From Polaromonas sp. (lineage in GTDB: Bacteria; Pseudomonadota; Gammaproteobacteria; Burkholderiales; Burkholderiaceae_C): a stretch of DNA of 64,000 nucleotides. The notes beneath the pieces were generated by a model. That model made no database searches, was not told the origin of the DNA, and saw only the letters and a program-made list of their open reading frames with translations. Where the stretch lies: contig NZ_JAAFGZ010000025.1 of the NCBI RefSeq assembly GCF_010365105.1, positions 1 to 64,000 of the forward strand, given 5' to 3'. Both the position numbers and the translations under genes were made by a program. Of this stretch, positions 36,315 through 46,592 are shown in pieces (position 1 is the first letter of the stretch; every line of letters begins with the position of its first letter).

Positions 36315-36560
36315 TCAAGCCATCGTCAGCAGACCCAGGCCCACGAGGCCCAGACTGCATACGACCAAGGCAGCACCGGTGGTTACCAACCGGGGCGCGG
36401 TGATGGCATGCAGGCTTTCAAGACGGGTGCGCAGGGTGAAAAAGCGGCCCCTTGAACGCTGGCAGTCGGTCATGTGCGAGGCCAGCGCCATGAAGTCGCT
36501 GGACACCAGCTCATCGCTCAGCGAAGGGCGGCGGGCAGACTGTGCATGGTTAGCGGTCAT
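36315..36560 (-). CDS. Small membrane protein coupled to ndvB
   Basis: An 81-residue protein starting at ATG 36560. The N-terminal 50 residues are polar with several Arg/Ser and short helices. The C-terminus is one clear transmembrane segment (LVTTGAALVVCSLGLVGLGLL) ending TMA. Its TGA is followed by GGAG and then the GTG of ndvB (TGA-GGAG-GTG), so ndvB translation probably depends on ribosomes finishing this gene. I do not recognise a family. It may be a subunit or regulator of the glucan synthase, or simply a leader ORF. Confidence 0.6.
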   Translation of the reverse strand: MTANHAQSARRPSLSDELVSSDFMALASHMTDCQRSRGRFFTLRTRLESLHAITAPRLVTTGAALVVCSLGLVGLGLLTMA

Positions 36561-36703
36561 GGGTCAGGTCCTATTGAAAGTTGATGCTCTTGACGCGCTG
36601 GGAACGCGGGATTCTTGGCATACCTTCAATGCTATGACCTGGCAGGCGACAACGCCATCAACGACAAACTGTTAGGAATGTAGGACCGGGCCGATATTCC
36701 CTG

Positions 36704-39610
36704 TCAGCCGGTATTTCGCAGCCCTGCAGCAATGCCGTTGATCGAGATATGGATGCCGGTCTGCACCCGCTGGTCGGTCTGGCCGGCGCGGTAGCGGCGT
36801 ACCAGCTCGACCTGCAGATGATGCAGCGGGTCGATATACGGAAAGCGGTGGCGGATTGACCGCTGCAGTGCCGCGTTGCCGGCCAGCCTTTGGCGGTCGC
36901 CAGTGATCAGCGTCAGCGCCTGGGCAGTGCGGTGCCATTCGCCGTCAATGGCGGAAAATATTTTTTTGCGTAGTTTGGCGTCGCCCACCAGCTCGGCATA
37001 GCGCGAGGCCAGCGCCAGGTCGCTCTTGGCCAGCACCATGTCCATGTTGCTCAGCAAGGTGCGAAAAAAAGGCCACTGCCGGTACATTTTTTTCAGCAGC
37101 GCCAGCGCCTCCTTGCGGCTGTCCGGCGTGCCGCCCTGGTCCAGGAACTGCTCGATGGCGGTGCCAAAACCGTACCAGCCGGGCAGGGTCAGGCGGCACT
37201 GGCCCCAGCTGAAACCCCAGGGAATCGCCCGCAGGTCCTCGATCTGCTGCGAGGGCTTGCGCGACGCCGGCCGCGAGCCGATGTTGAGCTCGGCAATCTC
37301 GCGGATCGGCGTGGCGCTGAAAAAATATTCGGTGAAGCCCGGGGTGTCGTACACCAGCGCCCGGTAGGCGGCCATGCTGGCCCGCGACAGTTCGGCGGCG
37401 GCCTGCAAAAAGGCCTGCGTCGCCGGCTTGGTCGGCTGCAGCAGCGTGGCCTCCAGCGTGGCCGCGACCAGCGTTTCCAGGTTGCGCCGGCCGATTTCCG
37501 GATTGGCGTATTTGGAGCCGATCACCTCGCCCTGTTCGGTCAGGCGGATCTGGCCGCGCACCGTGCCCGGCGGCTGCGCCAGGATGGCTTCGTAGCTCGG
37601 GCCGCCGCCCCGGCCCACGGTGCCGCCGCGGCCGTGGAACATGCGCAGCGTGATGCCGTGCGACACCGCCAGCTGGTCGAACAGCTCGACCAGCGCGATT
37701 TCGGCGCGGTACAGCTCCCAGTTGCTGGTGAAGATGCCGCCGTCCTTGTTGCTGTCGCTGTAGCCGAGCATGATGTCCTGCTCGGCGCCGCTGCGCTGGA
37801 GCAGCGGCGCAATGCCCGGCAGCGCATAGAACTCGCGCATGATGGGCGCGGCATTGCGCAGGTCTTCGATGGTCTCGAACAAGGGCACCACGATCAGGTC
37901 GCAGCGCGACCCGGGCTGGTTTTGCGCATCCTCCAGCACACCGTGCATCAGGCCGACTTCCTTTTGCAGCAGCAGCACTTCGAGCAGGTCGCTGACGGTT
38001 TCGGTGTGGCTGATGATGTAGTGGCGAATCGCTTCCTTGCCGAACCTGGCGCGCGCACTCAGGGCGGCTTCAAAAATCGCCAGTTCGACGCGGGCCAGTT
38101 CCGAGTAAACATGGCCCAGCACGCGCAGCGGCCGGGCGTCGTTGAGCAGCTTCAAAAGCAGCGTGCGCTTGGCCGCTTCATTCAGGCTGGCGTAGCCGGC
38201 GTCGATCCGCGCCACGGCCAGCAGCTCGGCGACGACTTCTTCATGCTTGTCGGAGCTTTGGCGCAGATCGACGGTGGCGAGGTGAAAGCCGAACACTTCA
38301 ACAGTGCGGATCAGCGGATGCAGGCGCTGGGCAGTCAGTGCCTGGCCATGATGGCTGACCAGCGAGGCCTGCAGGGTTCGCAGGTCGGCCAAAAACTCTT
38401 CCGCTGTCGCGTAGGCGTTCTGCGGCGCCACTGCATGACGCGCCGCTTCGCCGCCGGTCAGCGCTTTGAGCGTGGCCGCCAGCCGGGCATAAACGCCGGT
38501 CAGCGCGCGCCGGTAGGGTTCGTCCTGGCGGTGCTCGCTGGTGTCGGGCGAACTTTGGGCCAGTTGCTGCATCTCCGCGCTGCACTCGACCAGGATGGCC
38601 GACATCGACAGCTCGCCGCCCAGCAGGTGCACCTCGGTCAGGTAGTGGCGCAGCGCCACGTCGGCCTGCCGGCGCAGCGCGTAGTTCAGCGTATCGGCGT
38701 TGACATTCGGGTTGCCGTCGCGGTCGCCGCCTATCCACTGGCCCATGCGCAAAAAGCTGTGCACCGGCTGCGCGCCCAGCTCGCGCTCCAGGTGGGCATA
38801 GATTTTCGGAATCTCGCGCAGGAAGGTTGCCTCGTAATAGCTCAGCGCGTTCTCGATTTCGTCGGCTACGGTCAGCTTGGACATGCGCAGCAGGCGGGTC
38901 TGCCATAGCTGCATGACGCGGGCGCGCAACTGCGCTTCGTTGGCGTCCAGTTCGCGCGGCGTGAGCGCATCCTTGGCGCTGCTGACGGCCAGCGCCATCG
39001 CCTTGATGCTGTCTCGCGCCGTCAGCAGCTGGGCAATGCCGCGCTCGGCATCCAGGATGCTCTTGCGCTGCACCTCGGTCGGGTGGGCGGTCAGCACCGG
39101 CGAGACAAAACTGCGCGCCAATGTGTCCGAGATGGTCTTGGGGGCAATGCCGGCCCAGCGCAGCCGCGCCAGCGCCACGTCGATGCTGCCTTCCTGCGTG
39201 TCGCCGGCGCGCTCGTGGATGGCACGGCGGCGGATGTGATGGCGGTCTTCGGCCAGGTTGGCCAGATGGCTGAAGTAGGTGAAGGCGCGGATCACGCTGA
39301 CGGTCTGGTCGCCGCTCAGGTCCTTCAGCAGGGTCTTGAGCGCCTTGTCCGCTTCCTGGTCGGCATCGCGCCGGAAGGCCACCGACAGCGTGCGCACCTG
39401 CTCGATCAGCTCATACGCCGCCACACCTTCCTGGTCGCGGATCACATCGCCCAGGATGCGGCCCAGCAGGCGGATGTCCTCGACCAGCGGGCGCTCGTTG
39501 TTCCTGGCACGCACCGAGGCTACGGCGGGCTTGACGGTTTCAACCACGGCGGCAAGTATGTCGGACTTGACAACGGTCTTGACTTTTTTCGTGCGTGCGG
39601 AAGTTGGCAT
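36704..39610 (-). CDS. ppc: Phosphoenolpyruvate carboxylase
   Basis: A 968-residue cytosolic enzyme that makes oxaloacetate from PEP and bicarbonate to refill the TCA cycle. Catalytic His176 lies in [12 protein letters not shown]. The motifs [31 protein letters not shown] and [18 protein letters not shown] are intact. The C-terminus is the invariant asparagine-threonine-glycine end (RNTG). It is slightly longer than the E. coli enzyme (883) because of an N-terminal Lys/Val-rich extension. It is divergent from hemC with a 91-base gap, and no obvious terminator separates it from the small ndvB-linked gene downstream. Confidence 0.97.
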   Translation of the reverse strand: MPTSARTKKVKTVVKSDILAAVVETVKPAVASVRARNNERPLVEDIRLLGRILGDVIRDQEGVAAYELIEQVRTLSVAFRRDADQEADKALKTLLKDLSGDQTVSVIRAFTYFSHLANLAEDRHHIRRRAIHERAGDTQEGSIDVALARLRWAGIAPKTISDTLARSFVSPVLTAHPTEVQRKSILDAERGIAQLLTARDSIKAMALAVSSAKDALTPRELDANEAQLRARVMQLWQTRLLRMSKLTVADEIENALSYYEATFLREIPKIYAHLERELGAQPVHSFLRMGQWIGGDRDGNPNVNADTLNYALRRQADVALRHYLTEVHLLGGELSMSAILVECSAEMQQLAQSSPDTSEHRQDEPYRRALTGVYARLAATLKALTGGEAARHAVAPQNAYATAEEFLADLRTLQASLVSHHGQALTAQRLHPLIRTVEVFGFHLATVDLRQSSDKHEEVVAELLAVARIDAGYASLNEAAKRTLLLKLLNDARPLRVLGHVYSELARVELAIFEAALSARARFGKEAIRHYIISHTETVSDLLEVLLLQKEVGLMHGVLEDAQNQPGSRCDLIVVPLFETIEDLRNAAPIMREFYALPGIAPLLQRSGAEQDIMLGYSDSNKDGGIFTSNWELYRAEIALVELFDQLAVSHGITLRMFHGRGGTVGRGGGPSYEAILAQPPGTVRGQIRLTEQGEVIGSKYANPEIGRRNLETLVAATLEATLLQPTKPATQAFLQAAAELSRASMAAYRALVYDTPGFTEYFFSATPIREIAELNIGSRPASRKPSQQIEDLRAIPWGFSWGQCRLTLPGWYGFGTAIEQFLDQGGTPDSRKEALALLKKMYRQWPFFRTLLSNMDMVLAKSDLALASRYAELVGDAKLRKKIFSAIDGEWHRTAQALTLITGDRQRLAGNAALQRSIRHRFPYIDPLHHLQVELVRRYRAGQTDQRVQTGIHISINGIAAGLRNTG

Positions 39611-39701
39611 CCTGGCCCTTTGCGTCTGGTGGCGGGTGAAATGTGAGGCAAAGCGTACATGCTAGCATTCACTCCCTCTATAGATTACCAACAGGTTACC
39701 A

Positions 39702-40700
39702 GTGGCAGCAGCGCTTCAAACTCCCCCAAAAACGCTCAAGGTGGTCATTGCCACGCGCGAAAGCCGCCTGGCCTTGTGGCAGGCCGAGCATGTCAAGGCG
39801 CTGCTGGAAGCCCGCCTGGGCTGGCAGGTCGAACTGCTGGGCATGACCACCCTGGGCGACCAGATCCTCGACCGCTCGCTCAGCAAGGTCGGCGGCAAGG
39901 GCCTGTTCGTCAAGGAACTCGAAGTCGCGCTGGCAGAATGCCGGGCCGACCTGGCGGTGCATTCGCTGAAAGACGTGCCGATGGACCTTCCCGACGGCTT
40001 CGCGCTGGCCTGCGTCCTGGCGCGCGAAGACCCGCACGATGCGTTTGTCTCCAACCGGTATGCCTCGCTGGCTGAACTGCCGCAGGGCGCCGTCGTCGGC
40101 ACGTCGAGTTTGAGGCGGCTGGTGCTGCTCAAGGCGCTGCGGCCCGACCTGGCCATCCAGCCCCTGCGCGGCAACCTGGACACCCGGCTGCGCAAGCTCG
40201 ACGAAGGCCAGTACGACGGCATCGTGCTGGCTGCCGCCGGCCTCAAGCGGCTGATGCTGGAATCGCGCATCCGCCACACCTTTGTGCCCGACGACATGCT
40301 GCCGGCAGCCGGGCAAGGCGCGCTGGGCATTGAAGTGCGGGCCGACCGCGCCGATCTGGTCGAGGCGCTGGCCACGCTGGCGCATTCGCCTACCTGGCTG
40401 GCGGTCACGGCCGAACGCACTGTCTCGCGTGCCATGGGCGGCAGCTGCTCGATGCCGCTGGCCGCTTTTGTCACCGCCGGCACTGACGGCGCGCTGCGTC
40501 TTGACGCCGCCTGGGGAGAGCCGGCCACGGCCGATGCGCTGTCCGGCGCCCATCAAGCCGCGCCCGCGCCGCTGGTGCATGCCCGGCAAAGCGCTGTCGT
40601 GCGGACCTTTGCCGAAGCCGAGGCGCTGGGCGAAGCCGTGGCGGCGCAGCTGCGCGCTGGCGGCGCGGTCTGGGCCGGCAATACGCCGCTGCCAGCTTGA
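39702..40700 (+). CDS. hemC: Hydroxymethylbilane synthase (porphobilinogen deaminase)
   Basis: A 332-residue enzyme that joins four porphobilinogen units to hydroxymethylbilane in haem synthesis. Catalytic Asp91 lies in [11 protein letters not shown]. Arg-rich substrate loops are present ([11 protein letters not shown] and [11 protein letters not shown]). The dipyrromethane cofactor cysteine is Cys249 (GGSCSMPL). Translation starts at GTG 39702. hemD follows after 27 bases. Confidence 0.96.
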   Translation: MAAALQTPPKTLKVVIATRESRLALWQAEHVKALLEARLGWQVELLGMTTLGDQILDRSLSKVGGKGLFVKELEVALAECRADLAVHSLKDVPMDLPDGFALACVLAREDPHDAFVSNRYASLAELPQGAVVGTSSLRRLVLLKALRPDLAIQPLRGNLDTRLRKLDEGQYDGIVLAAAGLKRLMLESRIRHTFVPDDMLPAAGQGALGIEVRADRADLVEALATLAHSPTWLAVTAERTVSRAMGGSCSMPLAAFVTAGTDGALRLDAAWGEPATADALSGAHQAAPAPLVHARQSAVVRTFAEAEALGEAVAAQLRAGGAVWAGNTPLPA

Positions 40701-40727
40701 CCCGCACCGGCCTGACCGCATGAACGC

Positions 40728-41591
40728 ATGACAAGCGCCCGCGTCATCGTGACCCGGCCCGAACCCGATGCCGGCTTGTGGGTGCAGCAGTTGGCGCAGG
40801 CCGGCATTGACGCCGAGGCCCTGGCGCTGATTGACATCGCGCCCCTTTCAGGCGCCGCCGACGCTCAGGCGCTCAACCAGGCCTGGCAGGCGCTGGACGA
40901 TTACGCCGCCTGCATGTTCGTCAGCGGACATGCCGTCAACCATTTTTTCAAGCAAAAAATGCCTCTTGCGCAGGCTGTACGTGCGCAAGCAGCTATTGAT
41001 AACGTAGCAAATGGGGAATTTCCAGGAATTCCGCCGCACCTGCGCTTCATGGCGCCCGGCCCCGGCACCGTGGCCGCGCTGCGGGCCGCTGGCGTTCCCG
41101 CCGCGCAAATCGACGCGCCGGCGGCCGATGCCCGCCAGTTTGATTCCGAAGCGCTGTGGCAAGCCATTGGGGCGCGTGACTGGCAGGGCCGCAGGGTGCT
41201 GGTCGTTCGCGGCCAGAGCGCGGGCGCTGAAGGCCCGAGTTCCGGGCGCGACTGGATTGCCCGCCAGTGGCACGATGCCGGCGCCAGCGTCGATTTTGTC
41301 GGCGTGTACCAGCGCCGTGCCCCCTGCCTGAGCGACGCGCAAGTCGCGCGCGCGCGCCAGGCCAGCTCCGATGGTTCGGTCTGGCTGTTCAGCAGTTCCG
41401 AAGCCGTCGCCCATTTGCTCCGGCTGGCCGGCCTGCAGGGCGTGGACTGGCGCCGAGCCCGCGCCATCGCCACCCACCCCCGCATCGCCCAGGCCGTGCG
41501 CGCTGTCGGCTGGGGTGTTGTTGTGGAGTCACGCCCGGCGCTCCAGGACATCCGGCAGACGCTTGGCTCGATAGAATCGCAGCATCCATGA
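40728..41591 (+). CDS. hemD: Uroporphyrinogen-III synthase
   Basis: A 287-residue enzyme that closes and inverts ring D of hydroxymethylbilane. The family landmarks are VTRPEPDAGLW at the N-terminus, FVSGHAV, LRFMAPGPGT, VLVVRGQ and WLFSSSEAVAHL. It is about 40 residues longer than E. coli HemD (246). Residues about 75-104, between FVSGHAVNHFF and LRFMAPGPG, are encoded by a copy of the dispersed repeat inserted in frame. The fold is a flexible two-domain one, so such a loop could be tolerated. The stop overlaps the hemX start (ATGA). Confidence 0.94.
   Translation: MTSARVIVTRPEPDAGLWVQQLAQAGIDAEALALIDIAPLSGAADAQALNQAWQALDDYAACMFVSGHAVNHFFKQKMPLAQAVRAQAAIDNVANGEFPGIPPHLRFMAPGPGTVAALRAAGVPAAQIDAPAADARQFDSEALWQAIGARDWQGRRVLVVRGQSAGAEGPSSGRDWIARQWHDAGASVDFVGVYQRRAPCLSDAQVARARQASSDGSVWLFSSSEAVAHLLRLAGLQGVDWRRARAIATHPRIAQAVRAVGWGVVVESRPALQDIRQTLGSIESQHP
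40955..41015 (-). repeat. Dispersed palindromic repeat, copy 5 (inside hemD)
   Basis: On the minus strand it reads TTTGCTACGTTATCAATAGC, then TGCTTGCGCACG, and GCGCAAGAGGC before an A/T-rich run. This is the most complete match in the window to TTGCTA-N-TAGCTGCTTGCGC plus a GCGC-AGAGGC arm. The arms CTTGCGCA and TGCGCAAG are perfect inverted repeats. It lies wholly inside hemD and is read through in frame. Confidence 0.75.
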
Positions 41592-42742
41592 GCGACAGTC
41601 CTCCAGCCTTGCCCCCAATGAGTCACCCGCCGCCCGCAGGCGAGCCGACAGACCGTGGCGTGCCCTCCAGCGCCACAGCGTACGCCGCCCCGCTGGACGC
41701 CTGGCTGGTGCCGCGCAGCTGGGCGCTGGGCGTCGCGGCGCTGGCGGCCGCCGGCCTGCTGGGCAGCGCGGCGCTGTGGCAAAAGCTGGGCTCCATCCAG
41801 GAAGAACTCGCGCGGCGCACAACCGACACCAGCGCCCAGTCCATCGAAGCGCGCACCCTGGCGCAGGATGCGCAGGACAGCACCAAAGAGCAGTCGGTGC
41901 GCCTGGCCCTGCTGGAAACCCGCCTGGGCGAAGTCAGCTTGCAGCGCACCCAGCTCGAAGAACTGATGCAGAGCCTGTCGCGCTCGCGCGACGAAAACCT
42001 GGTCGTCGATGTCGAATCCGACCTGCGGCTGGCCCAGCAGCGCGCCTTGCTCACCGGCAGCGCAGAGCCCTTGCTGGCGGCGCTGAAATCGGCCGAAACC
42101 CGGCTGACGCGCGCCGCGCAGCCGCGACTCAATCCCGTACAGCGCGCCGTCACCCGCGACATCGATCGCGTCAAAAACGCCAGTATTGCCGACGTTCCGG
42201 CGCTGATGCTCAAGCTGGACGAGCTGGCCCGACTGGTGGACGAACTGCCGGTGGTCAATGAAGTGGCCAGCAACAATATTCCGCGCCAGGTCGATGCCAG
42301 CGCTACCGAGCCCGAGGGTGATGCCCGTGACGCCGGCAAGAAGTCCTGGCTGCCGGGCGTTGACACGCAGGCGCTGCGCGCCTGGTCGAGCCGGGTGGCG
42401 GGCAGCCTGTGGCTGGAAGCCAGCCAGTTGCTGCGGGTCAGCCGCATCGACCAGCCTGAAGCAGCCCTGCTGGCGCCAGAGCAGGCCTTTTTCCTGCGCG
42501 AAAATCTCAAGCTGCGGTTGCTCAACGCGCGCCTGGCGCTGCTGTCGCGCCAGACCGACGCCGCGCGTGCCGACCTGCTCAATGCCGGAAACTGGCTGGG
42601 CAAGTACTTTGACCCTGCAGCGCGCAAGACCCAGGCCGCGCGTCAGCTGCTGGTCCAGGTGCAGGGTCAGCTCAAGAACACCGAACTGCCCCGGCTCGAT
42701 GAAACCCTGGCCGCACTGGCCACTGCAGCCGCCGGCCGTTAA
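41588..42742 (+). CDS. hemX: HemX-like membrane protein (uroporphyrinogen-III C-methyltransferase family name)
   Basis: A 384-residue inner-membrane protein with a short Pro-rich cytoplasmic N-terminus and one transmembrane helix at about residues 43-62 (LGVAALAAAGLLGSAALW). A long periplasmic coiled-coil domain follows (Gln/Glu/Arg-rich, residues 65-160). The C-terminal half is helical. It always accompanies hemCD in gamma- and betaproteobacteria, and the methyltransferase name is historical since no SAM-binding motif is visible. The start at 41588 overlaps the hemD stop. The in-frame extension to 41267 lies inside hemD and is ignored. Confidence 0.92.
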   Translation: MSDSPPALPPMSHPPPAGEPTDRGVPSSATAYAAPLDAWLVPRSWALGVAALAAAGLLGSAALWQKLGSIQEELARRTTDTSAQSIEARTLAQDAQDSTKEQSVRLALLETRLGEVSLQRTQLEELMQSLSRSRDENLVVDVESDLRLAQQRALLTGSAEPLLAALKSAETRLTRAAQPRLNPVQRAVTRDIDRVKNASIADVPALMLKLDELARLVDELPVVNEVASNNIPRQVDASATEPEGDARDAGKKSWLPGVDTQALRAWSSRVAGSLWLEASQLLRVSRIDQPEAALLAPEQAFFLRENLKLRLLNARLALLSRQTDAARADLLNAGNWLGKYFDPAARKTQAARQLLVQVQGQLKNTELPRLDETLAALATAAAGR

Positions 42743-42779
42743 ACGCCAAGCGCCAGACACAGGCAGTTCAGACCACACC

Positions 42780-44069
42780 ATGCGCGCCGCTCTCTGGTTC
42801 ATCGCCCTGTTCGGCATTGCCGTCGCCGTTGCCCTGTTTGCCGGCAACAACCAGGCCGTCGTCACGGTATTCTGGCCGCCGCACCGGGTCGATGTGTCCT
42901 TCAACCTGACGGTGCTGCTGCTGGTCGGGCTGTTCATGCTGCTGTACCTGGCTTCGCGCGCGCTGTCGGCGCTGTTTTCCCTGCCGGTCGAGGCGCGGCG
43001 CTGGCGTGCGCAGCAAAAAGAGCGTGCCATGTACGGCGCGCTGATGGATTCGCTGGCGCACCTGATGGCCGGGCGCTTCATACGCGCGACCAAATCGGCC
43101 CAGAATGCGCTGGCACAGGAAAAAAGCCTGGGCGTGACCACCGAAACGACGGGGCACCCCACCGGCCACAGCGACAGTCTGGCCAGCCAGCTGCGTTCAC
43201 TGTCGCACCTGCTCGTGGCCGAAAGCGCGCAGGCGCTGCAAAACAAGGCCCTGCGCAACCAGCATCTGGCGCTTGCCCTGCAAAATTCTTCCGCCCGCCA
43301 TGCCCAGGAAGTGCGCGAAGGCGTGCTGTTTCGCGCCGCCCGCTGGTCGCTTGAAGACCATGATGCCGGCGCCACCCTCGACTGGCTCGGCCAGCTGCCG
43401 CAGGGCGCGTCGCGCCGCACGCTGGCCCTGCGCATGAAGCTGCGCGCCGCCCGGTACGGACGGCAAACCCTGCAGGCGCTGGAAACCGCGCGTCTGCTGG
43501 CCAAGCACCGCGCGTTCTCGCCGGTTGCTGCGCAGAGCATCCTGCGCGGCCTGGCGCTGGAACTGCTCGACGAAGCCCATGACCCGGTGCAGTTGCAGCA
43601 GGCCTGGACATTGCTGGACGACAGCGAGCGCGCCATGCCCGAGCTGTGCGTGCATGCAGCAGCCCGGCTGATGAGCCTGCATGGCGATACGGCATTGGCC
43701 CGTTCCTGGCTGCTGCCGGTGTGGGAGCAGATGCTGGAGCCGCGCTCCCAACTGGGCGACAACCTGCGCATCAAGCTGATCACCTTGCTGGAAGCCGGCA
43801 TGGACACGCTCGATGGCGAATGGCTGGCGCGCATCGAGGCGGCCCAGGTAAGCCGGCCGCGCGATGCCAATTTGCTGTATCTGGCTGGCATGGCCTGCCT
43901 GAACCGGCAACTCTGGGGCAAGGCGCGCCAGCTTTTGAGCCAGGCCGCGCCGGCACTGCAGGACCGGCTGCTGCACCGCAACGCCTGGCGCGCCCTGGCG
44001 GTGCTGGCCGAGCAGCGCCAGGACAATGCCGCTGCCACCGAAGCCTACAAGCGCGCCGCGCAGCCCTGA
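42780..44069 (+). CDS. hemY: HemY-like TPR membrane protein
   Basis: A 429-residue protein with two N-terminal transmembrane helices (ALWFIALFGIAVAVALFAG, and LTVLLLVGLFMLLYLAS) separated by the family block VVTVFWPPHRVDVSFN. A helical TPR-like repeat domain follows. HemY of this type is encoded after hemX and is not the Gram-positive protoporphyrinogen oxidase of the same name; its biochemical role is unsettled. The start is ATG 42780, since the earlier frame from 42258 lies within hemX. A 462-base non-coding gap follows. Confidence 0.92.
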   Translation: MRAALWFIALFGIAVAVALFAGNNQAVVTVFWPPHRVDVSFNLTVLLLVGLFMLLYLASRALSALFSLPVEARRWRAQQKERAMYGALMDSLAHLMAGRFIRATKSAQNALAQEKSLGVTTETTGHPTGHSDSLASQLRSLSHLLVAESAQALQNKALRNQHLALALQNSSARHAQEVREGVLFRAARWSLEDHDAGATLDWLGQLPQGASRRTLALRMKLRAARYGRQTLQALETARLLAKHRAFSPVAAQSILRGLALELLDEAHDPVQLQQAWTLLDDSERAMPELCVHAAARLMSLHGDTALARSWLLPVWEQMLEPRSQLGDNLRIKLITLLEAGMDTLDGEWLARIEAAQVSRPRDANLLYLAGMACLNRQLWGKARQLLSQAAPALQDRLLHRNAWRALAVLAEQRQDNAAATEAYKRAAQP

Positions 44070-44164
44070 CCGGCCTTTGCCAGCTTTTCCTGCTGCCTCG
44101 CGTAGAGGTTGATGCGTTGCGATGCCGCAGGAACCCAACCCGCGTGACTGACAGGCACAACATG

Positions 44165-44222
44165 AGAATTTTGGTAAATTGCTACTGAATTAATAGCTAC
44201 AGGTGCATATATAACCTGCGTA
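44165..44222 (+). repeat. Dispersed palindromic repeat, copy 6
   Basis: Reads AATTGCTACTGAATTAATAGC, trimmed here to its core TTGCTA-N8-TAGCTA, then CAGGT and ACCTG arms (CAGGTGCATATATAACCTG). The arms can form a short stem. It lies in the 462-base gap between hemY and rne. The rest of that gap holds no gene I can support apart from the rne terminator. Confidence 0.6.
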
Positions 44223-44438
44223 AAAGACCTGTTTTATGCAAAATTCGTCGGCTGACCCGTGTTCCGCCCCACCGCGCATCGCGCTTCTACACAGACCATG
44301 CTGACCCCCTGGTGTTCACCCGTCGCCATTCAGGCAAGTCCCTGCCCGAATGCCGGCAATCACGGCGCGCTCTCGACACGAAATCTGCAAGAGCCCCGTG
44401 AACGCGCCATGCGGCTGAACCGGGCCGCTTCAGCAGCC

Positions 44439-44473
44439 AAAAAAAAGGCCACATCCCTCGGGATGCGGCCTTG
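44439..44473 (-). terminator. Intrinsic terminator of rne
   Basis: Read on the minus strand: AAGGCCGCATCCC, a GAG-type loop, GGGATGTGGCCTT and a run of eight T residues. The 13-base stem has a single mismatch or G-U pair. It is an almost ideal rho-independent terminator, 58 bases after the rne stop codon. Confidence 0.92.
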
Positions 44474-44531
44474 GCGGCTGGACTTTGCCTGAAGTCCCTT
44501 TTCAGGAACTCAGGCTGTCGGGCGGGTCAGG

Positions 44532-46592
44532 TCAGTCGGCCGATTTCTCGAACGGCAGGGGCATGCTGGCCAGGTCGCGCTTGGTCTCGACCAATACCAG
44601 CGGAGCTTCTTCCCGTACCACCGGGGCAGGGCGCTCACGTTTCACCATGATCGGCTTGACTTCGGCGGCAATGGCCGCCTGCGCTTCAGCAATCTTCGCG
44701 GCGTCGGAATTCACCCACTGCAGGCCTGAACCCTCGGCCACCTGGGCCAGGTCCTGCAAAGGCAGGTCATAGGCCTGGACCTTGGGCAGGCTGCCGGCTT
44801 TGGCTTGCGGTGCTGTGGCTGCGGGCATGCGCTCCGGTGCTGGTGCAGGCGCCGGGGCAATCGCAGGCACTGGCGCCGCAATGGCGACAGCGACAGGCGT
44901 TGCCGCAAGCACTGCCACTGGATCTGCCAATGGAGTTGCTTGCGGCACTACCAATTCAGGAGCTGCATACGCTTGTCCATCCTGCGGATAAGGCGGATTT
45001 GGCTCAAAAGCGCTGGCCTTGGCCACGGTTTCCCCGCCTTGCGCGGCTGGCTCGCCGCGATCGCTCCGCTCGCGGCGTTCGCGGCCATAGCGGTCACGGC
45101 TCTTGCGCTCGCGCGGCTGGCGCTCTGTGCTTTCTTCCTGGCCTTCAGGGCGCATCTGAACATCGGTCGATGACAGCGGTGCCGCTGCATTGCCTGCCTC
45201 ATCCAGACCGGACAGGCCTAACACGACCGCCGGATGTGCCGCATCGAAACTGTCAGCCTGCGCGCCGGCAACCGGTGCGGCAACGCTGTCGTTGCGTTCG
45301 CCCCGGCGTTCGTTGCGTCGACCGGAGCGTTCTGCACCCCGTTCACCGCCCCGTTCGTTGCGTTCACGACGGCCTTCGACCGGCGGCTGCTCGTTGCTGC
45401 CTTCGGTGCGGGTTTCGTTGCGCGCTTCATCGCGTCCGTTGGCCGGGCGGCGCTCGCCGTCACGTTCATTTTCCTCGGACGCCCGTTCATGGCGTGGTGC
45501 AGCGGCTTCGTTGCCCATGGCGGCAGCCATGGCCGCCTGGTTGGCCAGTGCCAGGTCCTGCTCGACGGCATCGCGCGGAATGCGCTCGCCACGTTCAGGA
45601 CGGTCACTGCGTTCTGGTCGCTCGGCACGGCCTTCGCGGCTGCGGCCGCGTTCACCGCCACGGCTTTCGCGGACCTGACCCGGCGCTTCATTGCGCGCCT
45701 GGGATTCGCTGTCGCCACGGCCTTCGCTGCGGTTTTCTGCACGGAATTCGCCGGCAGGACGCTCCTGGCGCTCTTGACGTTCCTGGCGCTCGGGACGGCC
45801 GCCCTCGGCGCGGCCTTCCGGGCTGCGTTCACGGCGCTGCTCGCCGCCACGGGTGTCCGGACGTGCTTCGGCACGGCTTTCAGGCGCTGCGCCTTCAGGG
45901 CGTCCGCGGCCGCTGTTGCGTCGGCCATCGCCCCGGCCGCCGTCATTCCTGCTGCCTTCAGGGCGACCGCCGCGCTCCGTGCGGCCGCCGCGCTCGGGCC
46001 GCTGCTCACCGCGTGCTTCGCCAGACCGGCCTTCGCGCTGTGCGGTTTCTTGCGACGCATCCCTTTTCACTTCCCTGAGGACCGGTGCAGGCGCTGGCTC
46101 GGGTGTTTCGGCCATGCCGAACAGGTTCTTGATCCAGCCAAACAAGCCCTTTTCGGCAGGAGCGGGCGCCGGCACATGAACCGGGGGCGCAGGCGGCGCC
46201 TTGGCCGCCACGGGGGCGACGGCCACGGGTTTGGGCATGGCCATCGGCGCCGGCGCATCGGGCAGCACGCCCTTGATGATCGGCTCCTGCTTGTTGTGCT
46301 TTTCCTGGCTGCGGCGCGTCACGGTCGTGGCGTCGTCGGCTTCGTCGGCCATCTTGTAGCTGGCTTCGATGTTGTCCAGCCGCGGGTCGTCGTGCTTGAG
46401 GCGCTCCAGCTTGTAGTTCGGCGTTTCCAGCGTCTTGTTGGGCACCAGCAGCACGTTGATGCGCTGCTTCATCTCGATCTTGCTGATTTCCGAACGTTTT
46501 TCGTTCAGCAGGAAAGACGCCACATCGACCGGCACCTGGCACAGCACCGAAGCCGTGCTGTCTTTCAGCGACTCTTCCTGGATGATGCGCAA
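44532..46592 (-). CDS. rne: Ribonuclease E, C-terminal part (second fragment after frameshift)
   Basis: An open frame of 686 residues that continues RNase E after a frame change. It begins [20 protein letters not shown], which is the small domain following the zinc link, and continues [22 protein letters not shown] Pro/Ala region follows, then a very Arg/Glu/Gly-rich unstructured scaffold (residues about 190-500), which in the family binds RNA and degradosome partners. It ends in Ala/Pro-rich sequence. It starts with a TTG (46592) that need not be a real start. Independent translation is doubtful; this is probably the tail of one 1107-residue protein. Confidence 0.8.
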   Translation of the reverse strand: MRIIQEESLKDSTASVLCQVPVDVASFLLNEKRSEISKIEMKQRINVLLVPNKTLETPNYKLERLKHDDPRLDNIEASYKMADEADDATTVTRRSQEKHNKQEPIIKGVLPDAPAPMAMPKPVAVAPVAAKAPPAPPVHVPAPAPAEKGLFGWIKNLFGMAETPEPAPAPVLREVKRDASQETAQREGRSGEARGEQRPERGGRTERGGRPEGSRNDGGRGDGRRNSGRGRPEGAAPESRAEARPDTRGGEQRRERSPEGRAEGGRPERQERQERQERPAGEFRAENRSEGRGDSESQARNEAPGQVRESRGGERGRSREGRAERPERSDRPERGERIPRDAVEQDLALANQAAMAAAMGNEAAAPRHERASEENERDGERRPANGRDEARNETRTEGSNEQPPVEGRRERNERGGERGAERSGRRNERRGERNDSVAAPVAGAQADSFDAAHPAVVLGLSGLDEAGNAAAPLSSTDVQMRPEGQEESTERQPRERKSRDRYGRERRERSDRGEPAAQGGETVAKASAFEPNPPYPQDGQAYAAPELVVPQATPLADPVAVLAATPVAVAIAAPVPAIAPAPAPAPERMPAATAPQAKAGSLPKVQAYDLPLQDLAQVAEGSGLQWVNSDAAKIAEAQAAIAAEVKPIMVKRERPAPVVREEAPLVLVETKRDLASMPLPFEKSAD

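Noticed and set aside
40901..44038. A 1045-residue open frame on the minus strand opposite hemD-hemX-hemY
   Set aside because: It is Ser/Arg/Ala-rich composition typical of the antisense frame in GC-rich genes, spans several real genes and has no recognisable domain.
45200..46050. Possible tandem-repeat array or CRISPR in the GC-rich rne tail
   Set aside because: The recurring CGTTC/GCGAAC-type words encode the Arg/Glu/Gly scaffold of RNase E; there are no equal-length repeats with unique spacers.
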